NCBI RefSeq assembly: GCF_001427025.1 | Contig: NZ_LMGA01000001.1 | Location: forward strand, 1,847,222-1,911,221 | Direction: 5' to 3' | Source: Mesorhizobium sp. Root554 | GTDB taxonomy: Bacteria > Pseudomonadota > Alphaproteobacteria > Rhizobiales > Rhizobiaceae | DNA length: 64,000 nt | Part shown: piece after piece, positions 39,541 to 49,494 of the stretch | How the letters are laid out: each line of letters begins with the position of its first letter | Numbering within the stretch: the first letter of the stretch is position 1 | Program-made: the position numbers and the translations under genes | The notes under the pieces: model-generated | Databases searched by the model: none | Seen by the model: the letters and a program-made list of their open reading frames with translations, nothing else | What the model was told of the DNA's origin: nothing

Positions 39541-40167
39541 TTACGATGGCGCGATGAAGGGCTGCGACACCGACTGGAACACCGGCATGGCCTCAAGCTG
39601 CGCCGCGTGCGCCGTAAGCGCCGGATAGGCTGTCATGTCGACGAGCCCCGGATGCGAATCGTTGAGATGCCTCAGGGCGACCGCAACGGCGATGTCGGCA
39701 TGGCCGATCCGCTCCCCGAACCAGTAGTCCGTGCCGCGCGCCGCGCGATCCTCTTCCAGAACCGCCAGAACGCCGTCGATCTGCGCCTTGCACCGTGCCA
39801 CCCACTGGTCGGAAACGTGGCTGTGCAGCCGCATCTCGTAGAACAGGCTGACGGCCTTGTCCGCCATGCCCATCACCAGCGCCGCGATTTTCACCGCCCG
39901 ATGGCGCTGCGGCTCCGCCGCCGGATACATCGCCTGCTCCGGTCCGACCAGCCGGTCGATATGCTCGATGATCAGATGGCTCTCGATCAGCACGTCGCCA
40001 TCGTCCAGCACCAGAGTCGGCACTCTCGTCAGCGGGTTGTACGGCCGGATCTTGTCCGCATCGCCGAAGGTGGACCAGGGCCGGTGCTCGAACGGCAGGT
40101 CGTAAAGCGTCAGCGCGATGCCAACCCGGCGGACGAACGATGAATCATATTGTCCGATCAGGATCAC
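39541..40167 (-). CDS. Glutathione S-transferase family protein
   Basis: The 208-aa protein has a thioredoxin-like GST N-domain (ILIGQYDSSFVRRVGIALTLY, RVPTLVLDDG, LIESHLIIEHID) and a helical C-domain with the folding motif GHADIAVAVALRHL. A GTG at 40167 is the likely start because AAGGAG lies seven bases upstream and the conserved ILIGQYDS follows; an ATG six codons upstream has no such signal. The substrate is unknown. It follows a second GST gene by 31 bp on the same strand. Confidence 0.88.
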   Translation of the reverse strand: MILIGQYDSSFVRRVGIALTLYDLPFEHRPWSTFGDADKIRPYNPLTRVPTLVLDDGDVLIESHLIIEHIDRLVGPEQAMYPAAEPQRHRAVKIAALVMGMADKAVSLFYEMRLHSHVSDQWVARCKAQIDGVLAVLEEDRAARGTDYWFGERIGHADIAVAVALRHLNDSHPGLVDMTAYPALTAHAAQLEAMPVFQSVSQPFIAPS

Positions 40168-40198
40168 AGGAGATCTCCTTGACATAGCCGACGGAAGC

Positions 40199-40807
40199 TC
40201 ATGGCAGCCAGTCCATCGGCACGTGGCCCGGATCGGTCTCGACCCGCTTCAGCCAGGCCGAGACAGCCGGATAGGCGCCAAGATCGAAGCCGCCTGCTCC
40301 CGCATCATGCGTGTAAGCATAGAGCGCAATATCGGCGACGCTGTAACCGCCGGCGAAGAACGGGCTCGCCGCCAGGCGCTGTTCCATCACGCCCAGCGCC
40401 TTGTTGCCCCGCTCAAGCGTCGTCGCCAGCCGTTCCGGCGTGGCGTCCCTGGCGCGTTCGGGGAAAGTCAGCAGCGCCCGCCTCACGGCGATATACGGCT
40501 CATGGCTGTATTGCTCGAAGAACAGCCATTGGTAGGCCAGCGCCCGCTCAAACCTGTCGGAGGGCAGAAAGCGCGTTCCTTCGGCAAGGTAGAGGAGAAT
40601 CGCGTTGGATTCTGCCAGGCGTCTGCCGTCATCCAGTTCCAGCAGCGGCACCATGGCGTTCGGATTCTTCGCCACATAGTCCGGTTTGCGGGTATCGCCG
40701 GTGTGCGAACTGACCTCCACATTGGTGAAAGGAATGCCCAGTTTGGCCATCAGCAGCCGGGGCTTGTAGCAGTTGCCGCTGTCGGCCATTCCATAAAGCG
40801 TGGTCAT
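40199..40807 (-). CDS. Glutathione S-transferase family protein
   Basis: The 202-aa protein has a GST N-domain (TTLYGMADSGNCYKPRLLMA, AMVPLLELDDGRRLAESNAIL) and a C-domain with FAGGYSVADIALYAYTH. It differs clearly from the downstream GST, so the pair is not a recent duplication. GGGGAG five bases before the ATG at 40807 supports the start. The two probably form one detoxification operon. Confidence 0.9.
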   Translation of the reverse strand: MTTLYGMADSGNCYKPRLLMAKLGIPFTNVEVSSHTGDTRKPDYVAKNPNAMVPLLELDDGRRLAESNAILLYLAEGTRFLPSDRFERALAYQWLFFEQYSHEPYIAVRRALLTFPERARDATPERLATTLERGNKALGVMEQRLAASPFFAGGYSVADIALYAYTHDAGAGGFDLGAYPAVSAWLKRVETDPGHVPMDWLP

Positions 40808-40912
40808 GCGCACTCCCCTCAAAGAGGCATGAGCATTGCCGCATGAGAGGGTCGCAATCCAGTGATTTGTTCTTGTGCGAGGATCAACCTTGCTGATGGA
40901 TCAGGCGCGCAC

Positions 40913-41770
40913 CTAGCCGAACAACGAAATCACATTGCTGCCCTGATAAAGCAGCCTGTCCAGTTCGAGCGGCGTCTCGTCGAAGATCGCTCCGGCAGGC
41001 GCGGCACGGCCAAGCAGAAATCCTTGCAGCATATCGGCGCCGCCATCGAGCGCGACACGCAGGTGCAGCGGCTGCTCGATCCCCTCGACCAAAACCTTGG
41101 CCCCCCGCTCGTGCAGCAATGAAAGAAGCGCCCGGAACAGCCGTTCCGCCGCCGTATGGCGGCACAGTTCCGCGAACCAGCCGCCGTCGATCTTGACGAT
41201 ATCCGGTTGCAGCAGCCGCAAACGATCCTCTGTCGAGTGATCGGAGCCAAAATCATCGATCGCGACCCGCAGACCGAGGCGGCGCATTTCCTGCACGATC
41301 TCGGCCAGAAGATCGTCGTCCGCGGCCTCCTTCTCGATGATCTCGCAGACGAGATCCGCTGGGTCCATTGCGCATTCCTCGATCTGCTCGCGCAAATTGG
41401 CAAGATCGGCCAATACCCGCCCCGGATGATCGTTGACGCAAGGGTCGTAGTTGAAGAACAGCTGCAAGCCTTGGGCGTCGAGATTGCGGAAGTTCCGGAT
41501 ATGCAGTGTCCGCGACAGGGTTTCGACAAACAGCCTGTCTTCAGCGGCCAGACCGGCCAGGAAGGTGTCGACCGGGACCACTTCCCCGGAGAGCCGCGGC
41601 TGCATCAGGGCTTCGACGGCGACCGGATCGAGCACGGCGTCGCGCGGCGCGAAGATGGGTTGATAGGCCGTCCACAGACGGTGGTCCCCAACGACGCCAT
41701 ATTCTATGCCAATTTCGTCGGCGAATATGGCGTCATGGACGTTGCGCCGGCGCTCCACACCCTTCGTCAT
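40913..41770 (-). CDS. EAL-domain protein (c-di-GMP phosphodiesterase-type)
   Basis: The 285-aa soluble protein is essentially one EAL domain. Residues needed for catalysis appear present: E53 in EAL, N107, E143 (CEIIE), D172-D173 (IDDFG), K193 (VKID), E229 (VEGIE) and Q249. No GGDEF, membrane or sensory domain is seen, so it would be a stand-alone cytoplasmic phosphodiesterase or a c-di-GMP receptor. Its start overlaps the stop of the upstream EAL gene by the ATGA tetranucleotide, giving translational coupling. Confidence 0.9.
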   Translation of the reverse strand: MTKGVERRRNVHDAIFADEIGIEYGVVGDHRLWTAYQPIFAPRDAVLDPVAVEALMQPRLSGEVVPVDTFLAGLAAEDRLFVETLSRTLHIRNFRNLDAQGLQLFFNYDPCVNDHPGRVLADLANLREQIEECAMDPADLVCEIIEKEAADDDLLAEIVQEMRRLGLRVAIDDFGSDHSTEDRLRLLQPDIVKIDGGWFAELCRHTAAERLFRALLSLLHERGAKVLVEGIEQPLHLRVALDGGADMLQGFLLGRAAPAGAIFDETPLELDRLLYQGSNVISLFG

Positions 41771-42675
41771 TGCGACGCCCGCCGGCCGAAGGCCTTGACC
41801 GGGCGGCCGGACCGCAAGGGCGGCTGCACCACCGGTTCGCTTGCCATGCCGCCGGCGCCGGTCTCGACCGAATTGACCGGGCGCGGCGTGCTGAACACCC
41901 GGAAGCTTGTCGGAGCGAGTTCCGGCCGCGCCAGCACATAGCCCTGCACCATCGAAGCGCCGGACTGCTCGGCGAGGTCGAGCTGCCAGCTCTCCTCGAT
42001 GCCTTCAAAGACGGTGCGGATGCCCTGTTCCTCGAAGCTGGAGACCATCGTCTTGAGCAAGGCGAAACCCGCGCCAGAATCCATCAGATGCGTAATCCAC
42101 TGGGCATCGAACTTGACGATGTCGGGCCGCAGTTCCTTGATCCGGTTGATGTCGGAATCGTCGGCGCCGTAGTCGTCGACCGCAATTCGGAAGCCGTTGC
42201 CGCGCAGCGCCTCGACGAATTGGTAAAGCACCTCTTCAGATGCGGTGCGCTGCTCCGTCACCTCGCAGACGACACGGCGCGGATCGATCCCCGCCTCGTG
42301 CAGCACAAGCCGCATTTCGCGCAGGGCCGAATCGGAGATTTCGCGGGTCGTGAACACCGATGGATCGAAATTGACGAAGATAGACGCTTCCTGCGGCAGG
42401 CAGGCACCGGCATTGAGCAGATGCAGCGTGCGGGTCAGCGCCTCGATATGCAGCCGATCGACGGCGGGACAGGTGTTGAAGAAGGTTCCGGGCGACTGCG
42501 GTTCGCCGTCGCGGAAAGGGCGTATCAGCCCCTCGAAAGCGGCCACCGAAAGCTTGCCGTTATGGAAGGCGAAAATCGGCTGGAAGGCGCTCTTAAGCGT
42601 ATAGAGTCCCCACACACCGGTGGAGGTGCCGTCGTCCTGACGAATAATATGGGCAAGCCCTGTACTGCGCGCCAC
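41767..42675 (-). CDS. EAL-domain protein, upstream paralogue
   Basis: The 302-aa protein is a second stand-alone EAL domain with EGL in place of EAL, N in FVNFDP, CEVTEQ, VDDYGADDSDINRIK, DIVKFD, FEGIEE and QGYVLARP, so the metal and catalytic positions look kept. A Pro/Arg-rich C-terminal tail (~40 residues) is extra. It is divergent in sequence from the following gene but has the same architecture, consistent with an old tandem duplication. Both are cotranscribed. Confidence 0.9.
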   Translation of the reverse strand: MARSTGLAHIIRQDDGTSTGVWGLYTLKSAFQPIFAFHNGKLSVAAFEGLIRPFRDGEPQSPGTFFNTCPAVDRLHIEALTRTLHLLNAGACLPQEASIFVNFDPSVFTTREISDSALREMRLVLHEAGIDPRRVVCEVTEQRTASEEVLYQFVEALRGNGFRIAVDDYGADDSDINRIKELRPDIVKFDAQWITHLMDSGAGFALLKTMVSSFEEQGIRTVFEGIEESWQLDLAEQSGASMVQGYVLARPELAPTSFRVFSTPRPVNSVETGAGGMASEPVVQPPLRSGRPVKAFGRRASQ

Positions 42676-42809
42676 GGCTCCTCACTGCATACCGGCCAAC
42701 GGCGCATCTAACCAGCGAACGTTTTACCGCCCGTTAATGGGCAGCCTGGCGTTTTACGGAGCTGGTCCATTCGACGATGCTTGCGCTCGGCAGGGCAATG
42801 GGACAATAG

Positions 42810-44051
<1,242 letters not shown>

Positions 44052-44199
44052 GTGAAATAGCGGCTGGTGTGACATTGCAGCCACTCCATGGAAGATTCCG
44101 TAACGTAAAGCCACAGTTTATCGACGGCACAAGCAAGGCGCTATTGCGGTCCTGAAGACTCCAGATACCAATTCGCAAAGATTGGCGCCGGGGGTTTTT

Positions 44200-45072
44200 A
44201 TGCGAAATAGATTATTGGCCACGACGGCCATTGCATTGGCGATGGGCGGCGCCGCAAGTGCGGCTGACTTCCAGGAGAAATTCGAGGGGACTAAGCCAGC
44301 AGTTTCCGGCTTCAACGGAAAGATCGAGTTTGGTTACATCAACACCGACATCGATTCTGGTGACGACGCGGATGGCGCATACGGCGTCGGCTCCTTTTCG
44401 GCGCCGCTTGGCGACCAGTTCGGCATACAGGTCGACGCGGGCCTTGCGCGTCTGGACAGCGCGGTCGATGTGACACTCGCAGGTATTGCCGCGCACGGCT
44501 TCTGGCGCGACCCGGATCGTGGTCTTCTGGGCGGCTACGCGCAATATTCCCGCCTGTCATCCGGTGGTCCGGACGCCAATATTTTCCGGCTCGGAGCTGA
44601 GGGCGAAATCTACCTGGACCGAGTCAGCCTCGAAGGGTTCGCCGGTGCCGACATTGTCGATGGCTCGTCGGACAACGAGACCTATTTCTCCGGTGACTTC
44701 ACGGCGGCGTTCTATGCGACCGACAATTTCCGCATCAGCGGCGGCATCGGCCATCAGTTCAATGAGACCTTTGGCAAGGTGGGCGCGGAAGCCATGCTTC
44801 CCTTCGCCTCCAACAACGTCGCGCTCTTCGCCGACGGTAATTTCGGCAGCGATTACCAGACGTACCGCGCCGGTCTGCGCATCTATTTCGGCGAAAGCGG
44901 CAAATCGCTTCTCGCTCGACACCGCGAAGACGATCCGCGGACACGCTTGCTCGACTTCTTCGCGCTTGGCGGCGCCTTCAATACGCCTTCGGTCGGTGGC
45001 GGTTCTGAGGAAGGTGGCGGATCGGAAGAAGGCGGCGGTGGTTCTGAGGAAGGTGGCGGAGCCCCTACCTGA
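44200..45072 (+). CDS. Outer-membrane beta-barrel-like protein with Gly/Ser/Glu repeat tail
   Basis: The 290-aa precursor has a signal peptide (about residues 1-21, ASA/AD) and alternating polar/aromatic strands (GKIEFGYINTDI, GIQVDAGLARLDS, GYAQYSRLSSGG, GGIGHQFNETFGKV, YRAGLRIYFG) typical of a small beta-barrel. The C-terminal ~30 residues are GGGSEE repeats, an unusual tail for a barrel, which normally ends in an aromatic residue, so insertion may be atypical. Function unknown. A strong terminator follows. Confidence 0.7.
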   Translation: MRNRLLATTAIALAMGGAASAADFQEKFEGTKPAVSGFNGKIEFGYINTDIDSGDDADGAYGVGSFSAPLGDQFGIQVDAGLARLDSAVDVTLAGIAAHGFWRDPDRGLLGGYAQYSRLSSGGPDANIFRLGAEGEIYLDRVSLEGFAGADIVDGSSDNETYFSGDFTAAFYATDNFRISGGIGHQFNETFGKVGAEAMLPFASNNVALFADGNFGSDYQTYRAGLRIYFGESGKSLLARHREDDPRTRLLDFFALGGAFNTPSVGGGSEEGGGSEEGGGGSEEGGGAPT

Positions 45073-45130
45073 TACGCAGGACGCACAACGCCTCCTGGCT
45101 GAATTTTTGCCTGTTGCGTAACTGACAAGG

Positions 45131-45166
45131 AAAAACCCGGTGGCTTGAATTGAGCACCGGGTTTTT
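45131..45166. terminator. Terminator between convergent barrel-like and PaaK-like genes
   Basis: A perfect 12-bp stem (45131-45142 with 45155-45166), AAAAACCCGGTG against CACCGGGTTTTT, with a 12-base loop. The A and T tracts make it work in both directions. Confidence 0.88.
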
Positions 45167-45181
45167 CGTTTCACGCCGGGA

Positions 45182-46486
45182 TTATTCGACCAAGGAGATG
45201 AACTCCCGGAATTTTCCGCCCGCCGATCTCTCGATCTTATCCACCTGAACCAGCGTCAAGGCAATCTCAGGCGCGAATTTCTCGTGCACATAGTCTTGAA
45301 ATGCCGGCTGATCCGGTTCCCGGCCCGAACCATCATCGACATAGCGCACCTCGATGTGATCCCGGGCGATCTGTACGGCCTGCCACTGCCGGGCTGGAAG
45401 GAATTTCATCACAGCAGGAGGCCGCAGTTGCGGCCAGACCCGATCTCCGTCGGGCAGCACGAACATATCCCGGGTTCGCCCGAGTATGCGTTTTATAGTG
45501 GGCAAGCTGCGCCCACATCCACATGGCTGCGTCGGAAGCTCGGCTATGTCGTTCTGTTCATAGCGGATGAGAGGCAACGCATAATTATAGAAAGGCGTCA
45601 CCACGACACGCCCGCTTTCGCCAGGGCCACACGGCGTGTTGTCGTCCTTGAGCACTTCCACCAGGTTCGATTCCGCGGCAACATGATACATGTTGGAATG
45701 AGGACATCGTGTCGCCATCTGGCCCGATTCTTCACTGGCATAGAAATCAGTGATTTCCACGCCCAGTTTCTCTCGCACAATATCGACCTGATCATCCGCC
45801 AACGTTTCGGCAAAGGTGAACACGTGCCGCAGGTTGGAATGCCAGGGGAGCCCTGAAGCATATCTGGCAAGAGCCGCGATGTTGGTCGGATAGGTTTTCA
45901 GATAGGCAGGACGCATGCGGTTCAGAAAATCCACCTGCACGCTTATTGGTGCGGAGATCGAGAGAAAACCATGCCGCCCTTCGCCCCCGAGATGCGACCA
46001 GCGCGCGCGCAACTGGCCGTCGGGCGGCGGGCCTATTTCCCGCCGGTCTACGGAAATCGTCACATAAGGCAGATCGCGGTCTGCATCTGCCCAGTCATGC
46101 GCGCGCTCGACGATGGCGCGGGAAGAATGCGTCAGCAGCGCGCTTTTAACGAAGTGAATGGGCCTGCCGGTCGAGCCGGAGGTTGAGAACGGCACAATGC
46201 TGCCAGTCGCCTCCGGAACCGTTCGGGCACGGAAGACATCCTGCCTATTCTGTAAATCGGAGCGCTGTAGAAAAGGAACCTCGGACCAGCGGGCAAGATC
46301 GATGCGGCCTTGTGCATTGGTTACCGGCGTCAATCGCGCGGGATAGGCGTCCGTCTCCTCGATCGCATGCGAAAGCAGCCTTTCCAGAAGCGACCGCTGC
46401 ATTTCCTGGAGGTCTTCCACCGATGCCCACTGTGACTGCCGCAGCGTTTGCACATAGCGGGAGACGGGATTGTCGAGCATCATCAT
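45182..46486 (-). CDS. PaaK/CapK-like AMP-forming CoA ligase family protein
   Basis: The 434-aa protein belongs to the phenylacetate-CoA ligase (PaaK/CapK) branch of the ANL superfamily: the phosphate loop FSTSGSTGRPIHF, FYASEESGQMATRC, PLIRYEQNDIAEL, a CGCGRSLPTIKRILGRTRDMF segment and a C-terminal GGKFREF Lys. It probably adenylates a carboxylate; CapK homologues act in surface polysaccharide clusters, but no such genes adjoin it. The start lies in a run of three ATG codons; the first is listed, without a strong ribosome binding site. Confidence 0.85.
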   Translation of the reverse strand: MMMLDNPVSRYVQTLRQSQWASVEDLQEMQRSLLERLLSHAIEETDAYPARLTPVTNAQGRIDLARWSEVPFLQRSDLQNRQDVFRARTVPEATGSIVPFSTSGSTGRPIHFVKSALLTHSSRAIVERAHDWADADRDLPYVTISVDRREIGPPPDGQLRARWSHLGGEGRHGFLSISAPISVQVDFLNRMRPAYLKTYPTNIAALARYASGLPWHSNLRHVFTFAETLADDQVDIVREKLGVEITDFYASEESGQMATRCPHSNMYHVAAESNLVEVLKDDNTPCGPGESGRVVVTPFYNYALPLIRYEQNDIAELPTQPCGCGRSLPTIKRILGRTRDMFVLPDGDRVWPQLRPPAVMKFLPARQWQAVQIARDHIEVRYVDDGSGREPDQPAFQDYVHEKFAPEIALTLVQVDKIERSAGGKFREFISLVE

Positions 46487-46552
46487 TTCGCCGGGTACAG
46501 TGAAAAAATGCCCATTGTTTGCACCGCTCCGATACCGGTCTTTTTCAATCGC

Positions 46553-46948
46553 TCAACCAGCATACTGTTCGTCGCTGACCTTCTCCAGCCAGTCGACATA
46601 GCGGCCTTCAAGGCCTTCCTGCATCGCCACATGCGCCATGGCCGAACTCGGCCCGGCGCCATGCCAGTGCTTTTCGCCCGGCTCGAAGAACACCACGTCG
46701 CCGGCCCTGATCTCGCGGATCGGACCACCCCAGCTCTGCACGCGACCGGCGCCGGAAACGACGTAGAGCGTCTGGCCGAGCGGATGCGTGTGCCAGACCG
46801 TTCGTGCGCCGGGCTCGAAATTCACCAGCGTCGAGGCGAGCCGCGCGGGCGCCTCGGTACTGATCAGCGGCGTCTGCACCACCCTGCCGGTAAAATAGCT
46901 CTCCGGTGCGATGACGCTGGCGACGCTGCCGACGGGAATGATTTTCAT
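46553..46948 (-). CDS. Cupin-domain protein
   Basis: The 131-aa protein is a single cupin: motif 1 VWHTHPLGQTLYVVSGAG and motif 2 GDVVFFEPGEKHWHGAG supply three or four His/Glu metal ligands. It resembles the small cupins annotated as carboxymuconolactone-associated or mandelonitrile-lyase-like; the activity is not assignable. GGAG nine bases before the ATG at 46948 supports the start. It stands alone between unrelated genes. Confidence 0.88.
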   Translation of the reverse strand: MKIIPVGSVASVIAPESYFTGRVVQTPLISTEAPARLASTLVNFEPGARTVWHTHPLGQTLYVVSGAGRVQSWGGPIREIRAGDVVFFEPGEKHWHGAGPSSAMAHVAMQEGLEGRYVDWLEKVSDEQYAG

Positions 46949-47181
46949 GATTTTGTTCTCCGTTGTCGGGCACACTTGGCCAGCGCGTCCCGCTTCGCAA
47001 GAGCCGGTGCTATTTTTCTTGCCCTGCCCCCGAACCCGTGTGACGATGCGATCGGCAGACTGGCAAGCCTGCCCGCGACGGCCGCAGGCCGGCCGCCGCT
47101 CCCAGAAGCTCAGAGTGCGATCGGCGAAACCGCAGTCCACTTGCTGATCGCTCTCGATAACAACGCGAGTGGAGGCAAGCC

Positions 47182-49233
47182 ATGGGCAATCGCGCCGGAG
47201 GACGACGCACGGGACCGAAATGCATCGCCATAGTCGGTCCCTTCGCAAGCGGTAAGACGACACTTCTCGAAGCCATTCTCGCCCGCACGGGCGCAATCCC
47301 CCGCCAGCAGGCCGTTTCTTCCGGCAATACGGTTTCCGACAATTCGCCCGAAGCGAGAGCCCACGCCATGAGCGTCGAGGCGACCTTCGCCACCACCGAG
47401 TTCATGGGCGACGCGATGACATTCGTCGACTGCCCCGGCTCGATCGAATTTTCCTTCGAGGCCGAGCCGGCGCTCGCCGGCTGTGACCTGGCCGTCGTCG
47501 TCGCCGAAGCCGACGAGAAGAAAATCCCGGCGCTGCAGCTCATCATGCGCAAGCTCGACGACCTCGGCATGCCGCGCGTCCTGTTCCTGAATAAGATCGA
47601 CAAGAGCTCGGCCGGCGTGCGCGATACGCTGAAGCTGCTGCAGCCTGCCAGCTCCGTGCCATTGCTGCTGCGCCAGATTCCGCTGCGCAAGGATGGCGTG
47701 GTCATCGGTTCCATCGATCTGGCGCTGGAGCGCGCCTACGTCTATCGCGAATACGCCGAAAGCGAGATCATCGAGATTCCCGGCGACGAGAAAGCCCGCG
47801 AGACCGAGGCGCGCTTTTCCATGCTGGAAACGCTTGCCGACCATGATGACCAGCTCATGGAGCAGTTGCTGGAGGAGATCGAGCCACCCAAGGACGAGGT
47901 GTTCGACGATCTCGCAGCCGATTTGCGCGGCGGCGTTGTCACGCCAGTCCTGATCGGTACCGCCGAGAGAGGCAACGGCGTCCTGCGGCTGCTCAAGGCG
48001 ATCCGCCACGACGCCCCGGACGTCGAGGAAACCCGCAAGCGCCTCGGCGCCCCCGACGGAAACGCCACAGTCGTTCAGGTGATGAAGACCTTCCACACGC
48101 CGCATGGCGGCAAGCTTTCGGTCTCGCGCATCCTTTCGGGCCAGATTGCCGACGGTTCGGATCTCTATTTGCCGGACGGAAATACGGTCAAGGTGTCGGG
48201 AATCTACAAGCTGCTCGGCAAGGACCAGATCAAGCAGACCTCCGCCAAGGCCGGCGATACTGTAGCATTGGGCAAGCTTGATGAAACGAGGACGGGCCAG
48301 ACCTTGACCTCGGCCAAGGGCGGCCTGAAGCCGCTTGTTGATCTGGCACCGCCGCAGCCGGTCTACGCCTTTGCTTTAAGGCCGAAGGAGCGCAAGGACG
48401 ACGTGAAGATGTCCGCGGCGATCCACCGGCTGGCCGACGAGGACCCCTCGCTGTCCCTCACCCACAATCAGGATTCGGCCGAAACCGTCCTCTCCGGAAA
48501 TGGCGAGATGCACCTGCGCGTCGTGCGCGAGCGGCTCGAGGGAAGGAACCAGATCGCCGTCGAAGGCTATGCGCCGGCCGTTCCTTATCGCGAGACGATC
48601 CGCAAGTCGGTGGAGCAGCGCGGCCGCCACAAGAAGCAGTCGGGAGGTCATGGCCAGTTCGGCGATGTCGTGCTGCAGATCAAACCGTTGCCGCGCGGTT
48701 CGGGCTTCCAGTTCACCGACACCATTACCGGCGGCGTGGTGCCCAAGACCTACATCCAGTCGGTGGAAACCGGCGTCCGCGACTATCTCAAGTCCGGGCC
48801 GCTGGGCTTCCCCGTCGTCGACATCGCCGTCAACCTGTCGGACGGTTCATATCACGCGGTCGATTCTTCCGACATGGCGTTCCAGATGGCGGCTAAGCTG
48901 GCCATGAAAGAGGGCGTGGCCGCGTGCTCGCCGACTTTGCTCGAACCGGTGATGAAAGTGGAGATCTTCACGCCGTCGGACGCAACCGCGCGCATCATCG
49001 CCCTGGTGCCGCAGAGGCGCGGCCAGATCCTGGGTTACGACGCCAGACCGGACTGGCCCGGCTGGGATGTCGTGGAGGCGACGATGCCGCAATCCGAGAT
49101 CGGCGATCTCATCATCGAGCTTCGCTCAGCCACCGCCGGTGTCGCTACCTATCGCGCCAGCTTCGACCATATGGCCGAACTGGCTGGGCGGCTGGCCGAC
49201 GAGGCGTTGAACGGTCGTGGCAAGGCGGCCTGA
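47182..49233 (+). CDS. Divergent elongation factor G paralogue
   Basis: The 683-aa protein has the EF-G domain order: G domain, domain II (GGKLSVSRILSGQI), III, IV (VPYRETIRKSVEQRGRHKKQSGGHGQFGDV) and V (EPVMKVEIFTPSDATARIIALVPQRRGQILG). The G domain keeps G1 (GPFASGKTT, 19-27) and G4 (NKID, 137-140), but G3 is D83-CPG-S87 instead of DTPGH, so the catalytic His is replaced by Ser, and switch I is poorly conserved. This fits the EF-G2-like class, not the housekeeping factor. GGAGG before the ATG supports the start. Confidence 0.9.
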   Translation: MGNRAGGRRTGPKCIAIVGPFASGKTTLLEAILARTGAIPRQQAVSSGNTVSDNSPEARAHAMSVEATFATTEFMGDAMTFVDCPGSIEFSFEAEPALAGCDLAVVVAEADEKKIPALQLIMRKLDDLGMPRVLFLNKIDKSSAGVRDTLKLLQPASSVPLLLRQIPLRKDGVVIGSIDLALERAYVYREYAESEIIEIPGDEKARETEARFSMLETLADHDDQLMEQLLEEIEPPKDEVFDDLAADLRGGVVTPVLIGTAERGNGVLRLLKAIRHDAPDVEETRKRLGAPDGNATVVQVMKTFHTPHGGKLSVSRILSGQIADGSDLYLPDGNTVKVSGIYKLLGKDQIKQTSAKAGDTVALGKLDETRTGQTLTSAKGGLKPLVDLAPPQPVYAFALRPKERKDDVKMSAAIHRLADEDPSLSLTHNQDSAETVLSGNGEMHLRVVRERLEGRNQIAVEGYAPAVPYRETIRKSVEQRGRHKKQSGGHGQFGDVVLQIKPLPRGSGFQFTDTITGGVVPKTYIQSVETGVRDYLKSGPLGFPVVDIAVNLSDGSYHAVDSSDMAFQMAAKLAMKEGVAACSPTLLEPVMKVEIFTPSDATARIIALVPQRRGQILGYDARPDWPGWDVVEATMPQSEIGDLIIELRSATAGVATYRASFDHMAELAGRLADEALNGRGKAA

Positions 49234-49262
49234 CGAAGGCAGCGACCGGCACGGGAAGCAAG

Positions 49263-49291
49263 AAAGCGGCGTCTTTCAAGGCGCCGCTTTT
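49263..49291 (+). terminator. Terminator of the EF-G-like gene
   Basis: AAAGCGGCG (49263-49271) pairs with CGCCGCTTT (49282-49290) around a 10-base loop, with T residues following, 30 bp after the stop. Confidence 0.75.
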
Positions 49292-49337
49292 GCATTCCAA
49301 TGAAGAGAAAGCCAACGCAGGAGGCTGTCCCAAAAAC

Positions 49338-49452
49338 AAAAAAGCCGGATCAAGAAGACCCGGCTGAGTTTGTTGGAAGCGCCCGTTAGGGCTGAACCTC
49401 CAGAGGGGAACACTCCAGGATGCTAATGGGAGGAGAACGCATCCAGGAGATG
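49338..49452 (-). ncRNA. abcR: AbcR-type (alpha-r15) trans-acting small RNA
   Basis: A ~115-nt minus-strand transcript is framed by a promoter (-10 at 49459-49464) and an intrinsic terminator (AGCCGG/CCGGCT stem 49343-49365, then T runs). Its 5' hairpin is an 11-bp stem with one mismatch, 49449-49413, whose loop exposes CUCCUCCC (49428-49435), a perfect anti-Shine-Dalgarno sequence. Two smaller hairpins with further CCUCU/GGAGG and GCCC/GGGC pairs follow. Length, loop and location beside an LsrB/VtlR-type gene match the AbcR family, which represses ABC-transporter mRNAs via Hfq. Only one copy is present; several rhizobia have two in tandem. Confidence 0.8.
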
Positions 49453-49458
49453 ACCCGA

Positions 49459-49487
49459 ATATGAGCGCCGGCTGCCCAATAAACAAG
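49459..49487 (-). promoter_or_regulatory. Promoter of the AbcR-type sRNA
   Basis: On the minus strand TTGTTT (49487-49482) and CATATT (49464-49459) are exactly 17 bp apart. The predicted start is near 49452, giving the first hairpin at the very 5' end. Confidence 0.7.
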
Positions 49488-49494
49488 CATCGAT

